From Perognathus longimembris pacificus (taxonomy: Eukaryota; Chordata; Mammalia; Rodentia; Heteromyidae), in NCBI RefSeq assembly GCF_023159225.1, contig NC_063167.1, positions 74,755,298 to 74,819,297 of the forward strand: 64,000 nucleotides of DNA, given 5' to 3'. The notes under the pieces were generated by a model, which saw nothing but the letters and a program-made list of their open reading frames with translations, was not told the origin of the DNA and searched no databases. Both the position numbers and the translations under genes were made by a program. Position 1 is the stretch's first letter. Each line of letters starts with the position of its first letter. Below are positions 47,900 through 57,778 of the stretch, piece after piece.

Positions 47900-48200
47900 T
47901 TTTTATGATACTGTGTTTGAACTCAGGACTTTGTGCTTGCTAAGTAGGTACTCTACTCCTTGAGCCACCCTTTTTTGCCCTGGTTATATTTGGGATAGTG
48001 TCTCACTTTTTATTCGGGCCAGCCTGCACAGCAGTCTTCCTATTTACACTTCCTACCATGGCTGGTATGAGAGGCATGAGCCATCATATTCAGGTATTAG
48101 TTGACAAGGGGTCTAGTGAACAAAATGTCTGGCTGGCATAAAACTGTGATCTTCTCAATCTCAGCATCTTGAGTATGTACAATCAGCCACTGCACTCCAT
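47900..48200 (-). mobile_element. Old B1/ID-type SINE relic
   Basis: Diverged ID-like (GTGCTTGCTAAGTAGGTACTC, seen on the plus strand) and 7SL-like parts. It is the last repeat before the HFM1 3-prime end. Confidence 0.55.
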
Positions 48201-48419
48201 GATTTTTAGCTACATTAATACATATGGCTCATAAATATTTACTAACTATAACTAATAATATCACTGGAAGTTTCTCTTCTTTACTTATCTTCTAAGGCTA
48301 ATGCTTTAAAAAGTTCTAAAACTTCTTAAAAGGGCTTCAACTTCATATGGTATCTACAAAGTAAATAAACTAGAAATAAGCTTTCCTTAGAATACCTATA
48401 AAATACTTATCAATAAGTC

Positions 48420-48963
48420 AGCTTGAGACTTAATTTATTAGAAAATAGTATATTTTTACTTCATGCCATTGAAAACAAACTAAAAGATAGTAACAATCTC
48501 TATTAATACTTCCATTTATTATTGCTCAAGACTAAGATAGCAAGGTTCAAACAATCACTAGATTCTTAAAAACTAAAGCAGTTAAAAACAAAATAAAATA
48601 CATGAGCACCATATAACAATCTATATAACAAATAGATTTACTGACAGCATTATTCTGCTTTCACAGAATACTTTCTTAAGAAAAAAATGACAAATTAGGT
48701 CCTGTCAAAATCAAATAATTAAACAATTATTTCTAAATGTGAACTAATTATAAACTCATTAGAATTTTTCAAGGAAAAAAAAGTACTTTTCAAAAAGTTA
48801 TAATTGAATGAGAAAATCAACCAGTCCCTCTATTGTGCTGAAAAAGAAATCAACAAAATTGGTCAAGGGAAAAAGCCTTGACAACTATAAATTTTTTAAA
48901 ATAAAAGCATACTTGGAGGTTAGAGGGTCTCTCTATTTTCTTTTATTAAGATTTTGTTGTTGT
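48420..48963 (-). promoter_or_regulatory. HFM1: HFM1 3-prime UTR with candidate poly(A) signals
   Basis: Directly after the stop codon the minus strand reads AATAAA at 48942-48947, only 17 bases downstream. Further AATAAA hexamers lie at 48515-48520 and 48434-48439. The stretch is AT-rich and free of recognisable repeats, as expected of a UTR. The hexamers are directly visible; which one is used cannot be told from sequence, and AATAAA is common in AT-rich DNA. Confidence 0.4.
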
Positions 48964-49033
48964 TTACAAAATGTCATCAAATATTCCAAGGAAAGTCTTC
49001 ATTTCTCCAGCTGCATCATCAGGATGATAATAA
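48964..49033 (-). CDS. HFM1: HFM1 terminal coding exon with stop codon
   Basis: The last 70 coding bases follow the acceptor CCCCCTTAG|TTA and end at TAA (48964-48966). They encode 22 residues reading YYHPDDAAGEMKTFLGIFDD plus two more hydrophobic residues. The human protein ends in a near-identical HPDD...GIFDG block as I recall it, and this strong conservation suggests a functional C-terminal motif. The exon completes a continuous reading of 221 residues across five exons. The upstream intron is 967 bp and contains one IDL-Geo-type SINE. Confidence 0.92.
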
Positions 49034-50000
49034 CTAAGGGGGAAAAAAATCAAGTGTAAAATTGACCACTTGTAAAACAATTTATTTTAGAGTACAGAAT
49101 AAATAACATAATATGAATACAACATAGATTAACCTGAAGATTGTTCTGAGGTTTACATATCAAATGAACCTGTATAACCTTGTCTGTGGGTAAATAAAAT
49201 ATTAGACTTTGGAAACTGTAGAAGAGCCAAGTTTCCTAGTTGTTTCTTCAAATATATTGCAAAATAGTGTAACTTAACAAAAGTATGAACAGGCCTTGAA
49301 TCTTTGACTCTTCAATGAGAGAACCTGCAGTTTCCCTTCCAAAAAGTGGCCAGGGGCTGGGAATATGACCTAGTGGTACAGTGCTCGCCTCATATACATG
49401 AAGCCCTGGGTTCCATTCCTCAGCACCACATATATATAGAAAAAGCCAGAAGTGGCGCCATGGCTCAAGTGGTATAGTGCTAGCCTTGAGCAAAAAGCAG
49501 CCAGGGACAGTGTTCAGGCCCTGAGTTCAAGCCCTAGGACTAGCAAAACAAAACAACAAAACAAAAATTGGCCAGTAGTAGAGGAACTGATTAGATTTAT
49601 CCTAACTTTGTCACTGGCCCTGTTATCAAATATTTAGATGGCTAAAATACAACTCTAAATTTTGAAAAATTATCTTGTCTCATTTGTGTTTCTCAAATGA
49701 TATCACAGTTAAATGAGCAATATACTACATGTGAATTAGTAAAAGCAAGTTTATCAACTGAATATATATATATATAATTTGTAATTAATAGCACCAAACA
49801 TACAGGTTTTCAAAATATCTTAAGAACCTCAAGCTCAAAAACTGTAAAATTTCAATGTTTTTAATAAATAAAACGTTTGGCCTAATAAATAAAAGGCGCT
49901 GATCTTTAAAACGAACCAAAGAGAAATACTGAATTTGCCCATAAAAAAGGTTTTTTATTGGCATAATCTTGAAAATGAAACGTATTTAAAGAGTTCTAAC
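49034..50000 (-). other. HFM1: HFM1 last intron
   Basis: GT-AG intron of 967 bp between the penultimate and last coding exons. It is AT-rich and holds one plus-strand IDL-Geo-type SINE (about 49354-49568) and a short TA run near 49764. No other exon-like block was seen. Confidence 0.8.
49354..49568 (+). mobile_element. HFM1: IDL-Geo-type SINE in the HFM1 last intron
   Basis: Plus-strand dimer with a CAAAA-type tail. The 7-bp repeat TGGCCAG flanks it (49347 and 49569). It is antisense to HFM1. Confidence 0.9.
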
Positions 50001-50149
50001 CTGAAATCCATTCCCTTTTTAGATTCACTATTTTGAATTAAAAAGTCGGCTTTCTTAAGGTTACAAGAATTTGGTATTTTTTTGGACTGAGTAAAGCACA
50101 GCCTCTCGAACACTGGTGACAAGTCTTGTTTTCTTTCATGTAGGGGAAT
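50001..50149 (-). CDS. HFM1: HFM1 penultimate coding exon
   Basis: This 149-bp exon has acceptor CAAATACAG|ATT and donor CAG|GTTAGA. It encodes 49 codons plus two bases, beginning IPLHERKQDLSPVFERLCFT and ending with a lysine-rich ADFLIQNSESKKGMDF stretch. Both blocks align with the human tail as recalled (QERKPQNLSP, CFTFSEKNPNS, VDFFIRNSECKKEVDF). The donor has T at intron position 3, weaker than the usual purine. There is no in-frame stop. The AG overhang joins T of the last exon to give serine. Confidence 0.9.
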
Positions 50150-50241
50150 CTGTATTTGGTGTAAAAAATAACAGTCATTGAAAGTTTAAGTATTCAGACA
50201 AAACTCAAAAGAAAAAGAAATAAGGAGGACCTTCTGCTTAC

Positions 50242-50353
50242 AGTATTTGCATCTCCAATTTGTTCTGGTAATTGTGTCATGGAGGATGAACCCAAGTCAG
50301 ACACAGCATAATCTGATAAATAGGTGTCTGGCTTCTCATATGATGAAACAAAA
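50242..50353 (-). CDS. HFM1: HFM1 C-terminal coding exon (third from the end)
   Basis: This 112-bp exon lies between the acceptor AATTTTCAG|TTT and the donor ACT|GTAAGC. One base completes the split serine, then 37 codons begin FVSSYEKPDTYLSDY and end near TQLPEQIGDANT. The human tail has FVSSHE at the same place and a similar TKLPQQAGNA stretch, as I recall it. There is no domain; the segment is serine-rich and probably disordered. The exon ends in phase 0, and only 92 bp separate it from the next exon, so the two are probably spliced and inherited as a unit. Confidence 0.88.
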
Positions 50354-50647
50354 CTGAAAATTAAAATTCATTATTTGTACAACATGGCAAACAAGAAAAA
50401 CAAAACATTTTAATTTAGATTAATAGTGTATATTGGGGGGATGTGATTAAAGTTTATTATACTTATCATAAGAAATTGATGATTGTATCAGTTTGTCATA
50501 TTAAAAATTGACCTATATCTTACACTCATGGAAAACTTAGTATATTTCCTTTTCAAGACAAATTTACATGTTCCAAATTAGATAAGAGTACCAATTTTTA
50601 ACGGAGTATAGAAATAATCATACAATAATTCTTTTTAAAATTGAATC

Positions 50648-50875
50648 TTGCTGGGTATTGGTGGCTCACACCTATAATCCTAGCTATTTAGGAGGTTTGG
50701 GTCTGAGAATTATGCTTCAAAGTCAGCCTGGGAAGGAAAGTCTGTGAGATTCTTATCTCCAATTAACCACCAGAAAACCGGAAGTGGGGCTGTAGCTCAA
50801 AGTGGTAGAGCACTAGCCTTGAGCAAAAATGCTAAGGGACAGCGCCCAGGCTCTAAGTTCAAACCCTACAGCACA
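50648..50875 (+). mobile_element. HFM1: B1-headed dimer SINE in the HFM1 GC-AG intron, CA-rich tail
   Basis: Full plus-strand copy followed by a CA-rich run (50871-50915). It is antisense to HFM1. Confidence 0.9.
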
Positions 50876-51463
50876 CACGCATGTGTGCACACACATGCAC
50901 ACACACACACGCACGCACATTGAGTCTTATACTTAACTATCCATTAACCAGAATCTGTAAATGCTTTTCTAGTTCTGCTTACATAACTTTTAGTCCTTTT
51001 TCTCTATTCTGGTTTCATTGCAGATGGACATCTCTGCTTACCGTTTTATGCACAACTATATACCATAACCTTCTGCATTGAATTCACTAACTAAAATATA
51101 TATTACTTATTGTTATATGCCACACTATAAATAAATATAAATTGGATATTAATGGTAAATGTCTGGTTAACTGTGTAACAGAGGACCAGACAATGTATAC
51201 AAATATATACATGTACACGGAGGAGCTTCATTTAGTGTAAGTGATCTGCTGGCCACCACAGCTGACTTGAGAGAGATGACATGGTTACTTACTAGTGATA
51301 CTGAATGGTGATTCAAGGATTCAGCAGTAGAGAAACTGAGTAACACTTAAATTAAGTCCCATTATCTCTGGAATTCTCTGAAATCTATAATTTTGTGATG
51401 ATGATGCAGCAAAAGAACTTACAATAGCAAAATTCCAAACTTTGACACAATTTAATCATTTTT

Positions 51464-51670
51464 GTTTTGTTTTGTTTTTTGCCAGTCCTAGAGCTTGAAC
51501 TCAGGGCCTGAGCACTGTCCCTGGCTTCTTTTTGCTCAAGGCTAGCACTCTGCCACTTGAGCCACAGCACCACTTCTGGCTTTTTCTATATATGAGGTGC
51601 TGAGGAATCAAACTCAGGGCTTCATGTATATGAGGCGAGCACTCTTGCCACTAGGCCATGTTCCCAGCCC
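51464..51670 (-). mobile_element. HFM1: IDL-Geo-type SINE in the HFM1 GC-AG intron
   Basis: Full dimer with a perfect 16-bp duplication CAATTTAATCATTTTT at 51448-51463 and 51671-51686. It is in the same orientation as HFM1. Confidence 0.95.
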
Positions 51671-52194
51671 CAATTTAATCATTTTTAAAGCATAGAAACA
51701 CATAATTTCTAAGTAAAATATTGGGCCCTGAATAAAGGACTGTCAATGTTTCTTGTGTTTGGAAAGTTTAACTTTCCCCACAATTTCTCCTCCCCTTGTC
51801 CCCACACTTGATTTCTAATGACATCCAGCATTTGCCTCTTTGCATTGTTGCAGATTCTTTAAATCAAACATTTCTAAAATGATTGTTATTCCTTACAAAT
51901 CTGTTTCCTATACTCTCAGACAAAAAAAATCTCCATTTACCCACTTGCCATTCATTCTTCACACTACCTTAATTATTATAACATACCAATTACCAAATTG
52001 AATCTGAAATGTCTTGAAAATCTGACCTTAACCTCTTTGCTTCAATCACCTCTGCCCTGGGTTAGGCTTTAAGACAGTCTGCCTGCTTCACTGACAATGG
52101 TGTCTGGCAGTCCCACTCTCTATAATTCATTCTACATCTGCTGCTAGAATTTTTAATTGATTAAATTGTTTCCCTATTCTTGATCTTTTTTCTT

Positions 52195-52390
52195 TGTGGT
52201 AGTACTGGGGATGAAACTCAGAGTCTGACATGCTTGCTCAGCTTTCTCACTGGTACCTTACCACTTGAGTCATGCCTCCAGTCTGGCTTTTTTTGCTGGT
52301 AATTGGAGATAGTCACATTTCTCTGCCACCAGACCTCAATAATCAGATTTCAGCCTCCTGAGTAGCTTGGATTAAAGTATGAACAGCTCT
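52195..52390 (-). mobile_element. HFM1: Old B1-headed SINE relic
   Basis: Diverged minus-strand copy; GCCTCCTGAGTAGCTTGGATT marks the head on the plus strand. Confidence 0.65.
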
Positions 52391-52915
52391 TTACTGCCTG
52401 TCAGAAAAGTGAAAAAAACTGGAGGCACCTAGGCCATATCCAGCCTATCGACATTATTCTTGTTTATGTTGTTGTTCTACTGGAAGTGCTGTAGAGAACA
52501 TCACACTTTTTTGAATTATTGTCAAATTTTAAAAATTATGAGATGTTACATAAAATTCCTAGTTTTTCTTGAAAAATTCCCAGCATTAGTATCAATATCA
52601 TGAAACTTACTTTTTCTATATTGCAACAACTAGTTGGAGCTGAGTGGTGATTATTCCTTTTTGATCGAATACTCTATAGGTAGCCTAACCCACCAAATTA
52701 TGAAGGCACTTGAATTTGTGACCCTTGACTTATGGACCCTTGTCTAATCATGACATTCAAGGTTCCTTCACAACCAGACTATGGCAAATTCGTCCTGAAT
52801 ACTACCGCAATACATGTGATAACTTACTGATCCTTGAGCATGAAATGTCTCAAAAGTCTTATTCCTTTACAGCTGTTCCTTTATACATAGAACACCTGTT
52901 CACTTCTTTTCTACT

Positions 52916-53121
52916 TTTTTTTTTTTTTTGCCAGTCCTGGACCTTGAACTCAGGGCATGAGCACTGTCCCTGGCTTCTTTTTGCTCAAGGCTAGCACTCT
53001 GCCACTTGAGCCACAGCGCCACTTCTGGCCACTTTCTGTATATGTGGTGCTGGGGAATCGAACCAAGGGCTTCATGTATACGAGGCAAGTGCTCTTGTCA
53101 CTAGGCCATATCCCCAGCCCC
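52916..53121 (-). mobile_element. HFM1: IDL-Geo-type SINE in the HFM1 GC-AG intron
   Basis: Full dimer with a 10-bp duplication CTTTTCTACT at 52906-52915 and 53122-53131. It ends about 270 bp from the GC donor. Confidence 0.93.
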
Positions 53122-53157
53122 CTTTTCTACTATTCTCTAAAAATATAAAAATTCCTG

Positions 53158-53270
53158 GGTTCCTAAAGACCGTGATTCAGTAGGTAGGGCCCAGGAATGT
53201 GCATTTTTAATCTGTATTTGCTAATGATTCTGATGTAGGTGACCTAACAGAAACATATCTAACATACATC
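53158..53270 (+). mobile_element. MER5-like fragment in the HFM1 GC-AG intron
   Basis: GATTCAGTAGGTAGGGCCCAGGAATGTGCATTTTTAA and GATTCTGATGTAGGTGACC retain the typical central to 3-prime part. Confidence 0.65.
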
Positions 53271-53392
53271 CAGGATTAAGAGTCTAGTACCCTGTGGTTT
53301 CCCTGACACCTCATAAAATTAAATTTCACACTGATTGTCTTTCAAGAGGATACAAAGTTGAAAGAATTACAAACCAAAGTTCTAAAACTTGC

Positions 53393-53483
53393 CTGTTGGA
53401 CATTGTGTTTTGAAATTTTCTCTTTGACTTTTGGAAGGGTAACTTACTGCCCCTGGCACTTGAATTCGGAGTGTCTCCAAAGC
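53393..53483 (-). CDS. HFM1: HFM1 C-terminal coding exon with a GC splice donor
   Basis: This 91-bp exon was missed by simple ORF calling. The acceptor is GCATTTTAG|GC. Two bases complete the codon opened by the upstream exon, 29 codons follow, and the exon closes with AG. It encodes FGDTPNSSARGSKLPFQKSK and then a short basic stretch, aligning without gaps to the corresponding human HFM1 segment as I recall it. The donor reads CAG|GCAAGT. This is a GC donor with otherwise perfect consensus, the usual form of GC-AG introns. Joining it to the next exon makes a serine codon and keeps the frame open, so the GC is more likely a real splice site than damage. The upstream intron is 1331 bp and the downstream intron 3039 bp. 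Confidence 0.87.
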
Positions 53484-54814
53484 CTAAAATGCCAAGGAAC
53501 AGATTAATGAAGCTTTTTCTTTCTTTTTTTTTTTATTAAATAAATTCTACTAGAGATTTCTCCCATAAATACGATGTGGCTTAAAAAGTTGATTCTTCTA
53601 ATTTACATATAAAATAAGGCAAAGGCTAGATAAATAAAACCATAAAACATGTCTGATTAGTCACCATGATTGAAGATCCTGAAATTATTACTATTTACTT
53701 ACTTTTAAATTCAGGTAAACAATCAAGTTGAAATGCAGTCAATATTCTCCAAGGTCTGCATGTAATTATTTAAGGTAAATCAGTTCAATGAAATTGATTT
53801 TCCAGTGACAGGGCTATACCCTCATAGAATTAAAGGACCAGTATTCACTGCCAGCTAGCTTTCAGTTCACAATTCCATTCAGTCTTGAGGCAGGGATTAG
53901 AAACTGTCCAGTGATACGCAAAACTGTGCCTAATGACTCATATCATACTTTCCAGGCCTATTTTGTGAAAGGTGTAATAATTTTCCTGGAAAATTATTAG
54001 CATTTCAAGTAATTTATAATACTCTTAAGACAACAATGTTTCAACTTCTAACTGGTTCCCTTAGAAAGATTTTTTTTAAAATAAAAAAATCTGAGGTAGG
54101 ATATACTAAGAAGCAACAAAACTATCATGATAGAAATGAGTCCCCATGAGAAGGCTGACAGAATGATTTCTGTCTGTCAGTCTTCATGGGGGAAGAGTAC
54201 CTCCACTTGTTATCTTGTCAAGTACTTAGCAAGATTTTCAATTTCACATTTTAGTGAAATGGAGTGAATTTGTTTGCAACTCAAAGAACTATGACTCATG
54301 ATTTTTCATTCATGTCTATTTTAAATACAACTTCCAAGAACAAAGAAACTAATGCTCTCTTATTTGTTCATATCTGAAAAGGCAGTATTTTGACTAGAAG
54401 TAAGTTATTTTATTTTCTTTGGAACTAGATGAATACATTTAAAAACATTTTTGCCCTTCATAAATAGGGAGACCATATGTGATCATAGAATAGAATAGAG
54501 GAAAGAATAGTTTGTTTCATGAGGGAAAATTTAATGAACAGTCTGAATTTGAATAGAGTTGTTAACAAAAGGAGCAACAGAATAGAAAAAGCTCAATTGC
54601 TATGTCATCATCCATGAAATAACCTTGACTTCTGCTTACAGGGGGAAAACCACGATGGGTCACTTTTTCAGTTTTGCTAGAAATTACAACCTTAACAAAC
54701 CAAATCTAAGTAAGTACAAAGAAAAAGGCAAAGATTATTAGTCCCAGGAACCAAGATTAAAAATAAACAAAAGATTTTCTAGTGAAACTACTTTAAGTTA
54801 AAATACAATTTTAC
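53484..54814 (-). other. HFM1: HFM1 intron between the fifth- and fourth-last coding exons
   Basis: GT-AG intron of 1331 bp. It is AT-rich, I recognise no young transposon in it, and no further exon is visible. It is the largest repeat-poor stretch inside the gene segment. Confidence 0.75.
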
Positions 54815-55060
54815 CTGATGTTTTTGTCTTCTTAGTACTAGTTAGAAAGCTACTAACTTCAATTAAGTTTTCATCATCAAAATCTTCCCAAACTTCACTT
54901 CCCAATTCAAAGTTCACATTCAAAACTTCTGATAACGGAGATTTGCTTGAATCTGCATCTGTCAAATTCTGGTGTCCAGATACATTAAGATCTCTTTTGA
55001 ATACTCTTGCCTGAGGGGCTTTTTCATTCGAAATTGTAGAATAGTTCCATCCAGAAAATT
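54815..55060 (-). CDS. HFM1: HFM1 C-terminal coding exon (fifth from the end)
   Basis: HFM1 is a germline Ski2-family DNA helicase (yeast Mer3) that promotes meiotic crossovers and synapsis. This 246-bp exon encodes part of the disordered tail after the helicase and Sec63 domains. Reading leftward, a strong acceptor (pyrimidine-rich, ending ACATAACAG) precedes the exon. Its first two bases complete a split codon, and the frame is open to the donor CAG|GTAAAA. The key match is EVLNVNFELGSEVWEDFDDE, nearly identical to the human tail as I remember it. The preceding ~40 residues (from EFSGWN) are poorly conserved apart from the leading EF. Both ends are phase 1, so the exon length is a multiple of three. 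Identity comes from recalled similarity and exon order, not from a search. The upstream neighbour exon is not in the window. Confidence 0.9.
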
Positions 55061-56454
55061 CTGTTATGTGTGTATGTAAAAGAGTACCAAGTACTTTGAA
55101 AATCACAAGCATCATTGAGTGTATATACATATATATATAAAAAAAATATCTTTCAAGTCACTAAGCAGAGCTCTTGAGCAGTAGTTTTCAAAATACTGTG
55201 TTGAACAGTACTGACAGTTGCATTAAATCTAATTTTTAGTAATTTTTAAAGGAAACTAATTTTCCCCTTAATTTCAACATGCAAGTAACTCTACAAAGTG
55301 TGGTAGATTAGAAAGTAATTTGTAACAAGTTCCTAAGTTATCACAAGTAATAAAAAAAAGAGGGAGTACAGCTAGGAATAAAGAAGATAGACCTTAGATG
55401 CTGATATGTTAACTAACAGTTAGGTAGATGGTGACTATACAGATTCATTTGTAATAAGAGGTACAGATTCAAAAACCCTCAGAATCTAGTCAGTAACAGA
55501 AGACTTGGACTTATGTGAAATTGTCTAGGAGAACTTGGTTTGAAGTGAAAAGAATAAAAAAACAAAAACAAAATAATCCATTTTAAAATCAACAACACAA
55601 GCTCAAGCAGTCTGAGAATGATTAAAGCAAATGAAGTAAGACATCTCAAATACAGAGGTCAAAAGTGAAAGCTGGAAAGAGTTAAATGAATTCATCAATC
55701 AGGAAGTCATTAAATGTCAGTTTCAAAGTAGTGATGGAGAGAAAACCTACAACGGAATGAATGAACAGGGCCCAGGTAATAAGAAAGTGAGCACAGTGAG
55801 TGTGAAATGGCTTATCTGGGACTTTCTGTTTTGATGGGAAAGCAGCACAGAGAGGACATGGAATCCTGGTTTGGGTCCATCTGTCATGCTTTCCTTTCTT
55901 TTAGTAGAAGTACCTCCCCTTTCCTCGGAAGTAACATACCTCCACTATTCCACATGATCTTGTTCAGCCTTTGTTTATGGTTCCCTGCCTTTCTTAGGAC
56001 CCTGGGACCCAATGCCCAGGCTATAGAGAGTGATCAGTGATGAACACATGACTCAAGTGAAACCAGTTAGAATGAATTCAGGTCTGCAAATGAACAAAAA
56101 GGCTATCTTTTTCTATTGAGGCTGTTAAACTAAGAAGACAAAATTTAGGGGTTATCCTCTGCATAAGGAAGTCTACTTAGCAAATAAAGCAAATTAGCAA
56201 CAGGCATAGTTAGGGGTGTGATATAATTTGAATGCCAAGATTAAAGCCAGATTTGTCTCTGTACTTTTCAGTTAACATGAGATAATGTTATCCTTTTGTG
56301 TGCTTATGTCACTTTAAGTAGAATTTTTATCACTTGTAGTAAAAAAAAGTCATGTCTAGCTACATGGACACATGTAGCTGAAGAAGGAAAAGATGATCAG
56401 AGAGAAAAGGATGAAGCCAGAGGAAAGAAAAGGATACAGGCCCCCAAAAGTCTC

Positions 56455-56660
56455 AGTGATAGATGCCGTTAAGATTATAGTTGAGTCTTAGCTACTTGGG
56501 AGGTGGAGGCAGGAAGATCAAAAGTTAAAAACCAGTCCAGGCAAAATAACAAAAAATGAAGTACAAAACAGAAGAGCTACAGGTGTGGCTCAAATAAGAC
56601 TGTTTACCTAGCATTCATGAGGCACTGGGTTCAATTCCTAGGATTGGAAATAAGTAAATA
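56455..56660 (+). mobile_element. Old B1/ID-type dimer SINE
   Basis: 7SL-like head with GGCAGGAAGATC (closer to classical B1), then an ID-like monomer (CTGGGTTCAATTCC). Confidence 0.78.
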
Positions 56661-56869
56661 AAATAAGGTGAGATAGAGTGAGCCACCAAGAGCAAGCGAG
56701 CAAGAGAGAGAGAGAGAGAGAGAGCGCTTAAATAGAAGAAAACTGTTTACAGAGACAGAGAAAGACATAGCTGGGGTGGGATGGGAAGATATGGTGGAAA
56801 GTTGGAAGAGTTTATATATTCTAATATGAATATTCCATTTTCCACTGATAACTAAAAGTCAATTTCATT

Positions 56870-57015
56870 TTCTAGAAATGGCATTGGACTGGGAGTTGAA
56901 ATCTATTTCTGGACCTGCCAATAATTAGATATGTGGTTTTGGGCAAGCCATTTAATCTATCAGAATCTTGGTTTCTTTCATTGTAAAATGAGAAATTATA
57001 TAAAGCACCTTCCAA
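56870..57015 (+). mobile_element. MIR relic in the probable HFM1 intron
   Basis: GTGGTTTTGGGCAAGCCATTTAATC followed by TCTTGGTTTCTTTCATTGTAAAATGAGAAATTAT is the diagnostic MIR core and 3-prime region. Confidence 0.87.
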
Positions 57016-57112
57016 TTTAAGTTTTATGATTTAACATGCTTTCTCGTATAATTTATAACTTTTTTCTACCCTTCTTGAAAACTGGAATGCATAGGATAAG
57101 AATTGCCACGTT

Positions 57113-57288
57113 TGGACTCAGGGCCTGAGCACTGTCCCTGGCTTCTTTTTGCTCAAGGCTAGCACTCTGCCACTTGAGCCACAGCGCCCCTTCTGGCCGT
57201 TTTCTATATACATGGTGCTGGGGAATCGAACCCAGGGCTTCATGTATACAAGGCAAGCACTCTTGCCACTAGGCCATATCCCCAGCCC
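57113..57288 (-). mobile_element. IDL-Geo-type SINE lacking its 3-prime end
   Basis: The head and most of the right monomer are intact and well preserved. The final bases (normally GGCCCAGGACTGGC plus A tail) are missing and no target-site duplication is visible, so a later deletion or an abnormal integration is likely. Confidence 0.88.
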
Positions 57289-57310
57289 CGTCATATTTTT
57301 CTTAAAACAT

Positions 57311-57778
57311 TCTTTTTTTTGTAATTTATTTATTAATTAAAGAAAAGTATTTTTTAACAAGGTGCTGTGCAAAAAGGGTACAGTTACATAGTAGGGCAGT
57401 GTGTACATTACTTGTGATATCTTACATCCTGTTTTTCTTTCCCTTCCCTAGGTCGGTAGACATATATACAATATACAATGTACCAAGAATATATACAATA
57501 GCCACGTGGCCTACGCCGAAGAAAATTCGCCTAGGGCTTTAAATGTAATGTCGACAATGGACAATATGTTGACAATAGTCTTATATGAACGTACAGACAT
57601 AGCTTTTGAGCTATTGTGATCCACTGAGAGGTCAATTTTTGACCTTTATATGTTGAGTAGTTGTTTGGTTTTAGTTACATAGTGGAGGGTCGCTGACCCA
57701 AACCTGTGGGAAATACCATTTGACAAGAAGTTTTTGGTTTCACAGACCTGGTCTCTACTGTCTCCCCCTCCCCCCACC
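57311..57778 (-). mobile_element. LINE-1 3-prime UTR and tail
   Basis: Non-coding end of the large L1. It starts just after the likely ORF2 stop and ends in an A-rich tail (plus-strand T run near 57315). A CCCCCTCCCCCC run at about 57764 corresponds to the G-rich tract common in L1 3-prime UTRs. It aligns along its length with 38411-38921. Confidence 0.85.

Larger units (their letters stand above)
43141..48419. other. Intergenic segment immediately downstream of HFM1
   Basis: AT-rich with layered old repeats (MER5-like, MIR) and SINEs. 43141-43760 and 47205-47590 are unique without coding signal. Nothing suggests another gene adjoining the HFM1 3-prime end. Confidence 0.6.
50354..53392 (-). 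other. HFM1: HFM1 intron with GC donor
   Basis: GC-AG intron of 3039 bp. It holds a B1-headed SINE (50650-50870), two IDL-Geo-type SINEs (51464-51670 and 52916-53121), an old SINE relic (52195-52390) and a MER5-like remnant (53158-53270). The sequence between them is AT-rich and shows no extra exon. Confidence 0.75.
55061..57310 (-). other. HFM1: Probable HFM1 intron, part upstream of the first visible exon
   Basis: Non-coding sequence between the first visible HFM1 exon and the large LINE-1. Codons for the cysteine-rich segment that should precede that exon were looked for on the minus strand and not found, so the intron continues through the LINE-1 and probably past the window end. The stretch contains a B1/ID-like SINE (56455-56660), a short (GA)n run (56704-56724), a MIR (56870-57015) and a tail-less SINE (57113-57288). 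Confidence 0.6.

Noticed and set aside
53521..53531. T-rich run near the HFM1 exon as a SINE tail
   Set aside because: No SINE body adjoins it; it is just a T run in the intron.
54907..54930. Alternative acceptor TTATCAG inside exon 54815-55060 that would start the exon just before EVLNVNF
   Set aside because: The upstream site (ACATAACAG at 55061) has a better pyrimidine tract, gives the same phase, and its EF residues match human HFM1. The inner site could still be a minor alternative.
55807..56040. 77-codon plus-strand frame in the probable HFM1 intron
   Set aside because: No homology that I recognise and no exon boundaries; the sequence looks like old diverged non-coding DNA.
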